DNA of 6,826 bases from Boseongicola sp. (lineage in GTDB: Bacteria > Pseudomonadota > Alphaproteobacteria > Rhodobacterales > Rhodobacteraceae). The position numbers and the translations under genes are program-made. Location of the stretch: positions 1 through 6,826 of the forward strand of contig JABDPD010000335.1 of NCBI GenBank assembly GCA_013042895.1, read 5' to 3'. The notes below the pieces were generated by a model, which saw only the letters and a list, made by a program, of their open reading frames with translations, was not told where the DNA came from and ran no database searches. Position 1 is the stretch's first letter; each line of letters begins with the position of its first letter. This document shows positions 5,843-6,826 of the stretch, piece after piece.

Positions 5843-6474
5843 CCATGCAACTCCATTGTTTTGGCGAGAGCGGAAATAGCTACAAAGCAGCCCTCGCCCT
5901 TGAACTCTCCGGTCTCGCTTGGGAACCCGTCTGGGTCGATTTTTTCAACGGCGCGGCACGCTCCGCAGAATTTGCCGCCCTGAACCCAATGGGTGAAGCT
6001 CCGGTCCTGATCGATGGCGACCTCAGGTTGTCACAGTCCGGCGTCATTCAAGCCTATATCTCTGAGAAGACCGGTAAGTTTGGCGGTGAAACGCCCGAGG
6101 AAGCGCGCGAAGTTCTCCGCTGGGTGCTTTGGGATAACCACAAACTCTCCAGCCAAGCTGGAATGCTGCGTTTCCTGATGAACTTCCTCGCACCGGAAAA
6201 ACGCCCCGATCAAGTGATCGCCTTCACCCAAGGCCGCCTTAAAGCCGCCTACACGGTCCTCAACGCGCACCTCACGTCACGTGACTTCATGGTTGGCCGC
6301 AACGTCACAAATGCGGACCTGTCCTGCTGCGCTTATCTTTACTACCCGGAGCCCTTTGGTTTCGACCGCGCCGACTGGCCCAACATCGACCGCTGGCTCG
6401 AACGGATCGCCGACACACCGGGATGGAAACATCCCTACGACCTGATGCCCGGATCCCCTGCGGATCGGGCCTGA
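5839..6474 (+). CDS. Glutathione S-transferase-like protein
   Basis: A 211-residue cytosolic GST-fold protein. The N-terminal thioredoxin-like domain (about 3-80) has GNSYKAALALE, placing Ser14 at the usual catalytic Ser/Cys region, the cis-proline segment EAPVL (Pro55), and QS (66-67) in place of the common E-S that binds the glutathione gamma-glutamyl group. The all-helical C-terminal domain follows (about 87-205), with the N-terminal cap of its core helix in NVTNADLS. Its ATG overlaps the upstream stop (ATGA, 5839-5842), and a second ATG two codons later is an alternative start. It could conjugate or reduce reactive electrophiles, such as enoyl compounds, arising in the pathway; that role is inference. 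Class and substrate are not decided by sequence. Confidence 0.92.
   Translation: MTMQLHCFGESGNSYKAALALELSGLAWEPVWVDFFNGAARSAEFAALNPMGEAPVLIDGDLRLSQSGVIQAYISEKTGKFGGETPEEAREVLRWVLWDNHKLSSQAGMLRFLMNFLAPEKRPDQVIAFTQGRLKAAYTVLNAHLTSRDFMVGRNVTNADLSCCAYLYYPEPFGFDRADWPNIDRWLERIADTPGWKHPYDLMPGSPADRA
6447..6470 (+). other. Imperfect hairpin at the GST/thiolase junction
   Basis: The stem GATCC (6452-6456) pairs with GGATC (6462-6466) around a five-base loop. It is extended by GCCC (6447-6450) pairing with GGGC (6467-6470), with G6451 bulged, giving nine pairs. There is no T-run after it, so it is not a standard terminator; it may affect mRNA processing or be a chance result of coding sequence. Confidence 0.3.
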
Positions 6475-6490
6475 ATATAAGGATTTCGCC

Positions 6491-6826
6491 ATGCGCGACG
6501 CATATATTTTCGACGCAGTACGCTCGCCCCGGGGCAAAGGCCGCGCCAATGGCAGCCTCCATGAGGTGACGCCTGCCAAGCTCTCAGCAGACATGCTGAA
6601 CGCATTGAAATCCCGTAATAATCTCGAGGGACACGCAGTTGAAGATGTGATTTGGGGTAATGCCACACAAGTGATGGAGCAAGGCGGATGCCTCGCTCGC
6701 ACCGCAGTCCTCGCCTCCAAGCTAGACGAGCGCATCCCGGGTCTTTCGATAAACCGTTTCTGTGCTTCCGGCATGGAAGCCGTGAACCTCGCCGCCAATC
6801 AGGTCAAAGGTGGCGCAGGCGAAGGC
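6491..6826 (+). CDS. Acetyl-CoA acyltransferase (thiolase), N-terminal part, cut by window edge
   Basis: The first 112 codons of a thiolase; the family is usually about 390-400 residues, so roughly 280 are missing to the right. It opens with MRDAYIFDAVRSPRGKG, the standard thiolase start, and contains GNATQVMEQGGCLARTAVLASKLDERIPGLSINRFCASGM-type sequence, in which Cys91 is the nucleophile that accepts the acyl group. An AAGGA ribosome binding site lies seven bases upstream, and the gene begins 16 bases after the GST stop, in the same operon. The QGG...ARTAVL and RFCASGMEA patterns suit the degradative (FadA-like) thiolases of beta-oxidation, which cleave 3-ketoacyl-CoA to acetyl-CoA. Chain-length preference and a FadA versus acetoacetyl-CoA thiolase assignment cannot be decided from this part. 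Confidence 0.94.
   Translation, partial: MRDAYIFDAVRSPRGKGRANGSLHEVTPAKLSADMLNALKSRNNLEGHAVEDVIWGNATQVMEQGGCLARTAVLASKLDERIPGLSINRFCASGMEAVNLAANQVKGGAGEG

Noticed and set aside
6276..6285. Perfect 10-base palindrome GTCACGTGAC within the GST gene; TCACGTGA also at 1924-1931
   Set aside because: Both are inside coding sequence with no nearby promoter; short palindromes of this kind arise by chance and are not near the ACGT operator candidate.
6277..6798. Minus-strand open frame of 173 codons across the GST/thiolase junction
   Set aside because: It is antisense to two well-supported genes in an operon, and its translation has no recognisable domain.

Overview
The window looks like a chromosomal segment of a marine-type alphaproteobacterium, most likely Rhodobacterales (Roseobacter group). 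This is inferred from protein style (a DinF-type MATE protein, LiuR-like MerR regulators, a roughly 590-residue acyl-CoA dehydrogenase with an extra C-terminal domain, small alphaproteobacterial GSTs), from GC content judged by eye to be in the high fifties, and from tight operons with ATGA/GTGA overlaps. No database search was possible. There are no rRNA or tRNA genes, insertion sequences, phage genes or CRISPR arrays. Almost every base is in a gene or a short intergenic region.

Left arm (1-2251, minus strand, read right to left): two hotdog-fold acyl-CoA thioesterases of the PaaI/4HBT type, then a MATE-family multidrug/metabolite exporter that runs off the left edge just short of its C-terminus. 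The three genes overlap (ATGA at 1814-1817, GTGA at 1314-1317), so they form one translationally coupled operon. The two thioesterases carry different acidic residues (Asp and Glu) at the catalytic position.

Centre (2252-3291): a 122-base divergent promoter region, then two paralogous MerR-family regulators of about 122 and 133 residues. Both resemble the LiuR branch, which controls acyl-CoA and branched-chain amino acid catabolism. Neither shows the usual metal-binding cysteines. The 147-base gap between them holds a cluster of five ACGT motifs, including a 20-base imperfect palindrome. It is the best operator candidate in the window and lies upstream of a plausible promoter for the second regulator and the operon behind it.

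Right arm (3320-6826, plus strand): a catabolic operon that starts with the 592-residue FAD acyl-CoA dehydrogenase. It continues with a 70-residue predicted ribbon-helix-helix protein, a small exported protein of unknown function, a glutathione S-transferase-like protein, and the first 112 residues of a thiolase (acetyl-CoA acyltransferase). Spacings are 13, 2, -4 and 16 bases.

Taken together, the locus looks like a beta-oxidation module (dehydrogenase and thiolase, with the hydratase/3-hydroxyacyl-CoA dehydrogenase probably beyond the right edge) under local MerR control. Thioesterases and an exporter on the divergent arm could relieve acyl-CoA build-up. The catabolic core is conventional. 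The less explained parts are the paired regulators with their ACGT operator, and the small RHH and exported proteins inside the operon. I found no convincing evidence of a wholly new system.
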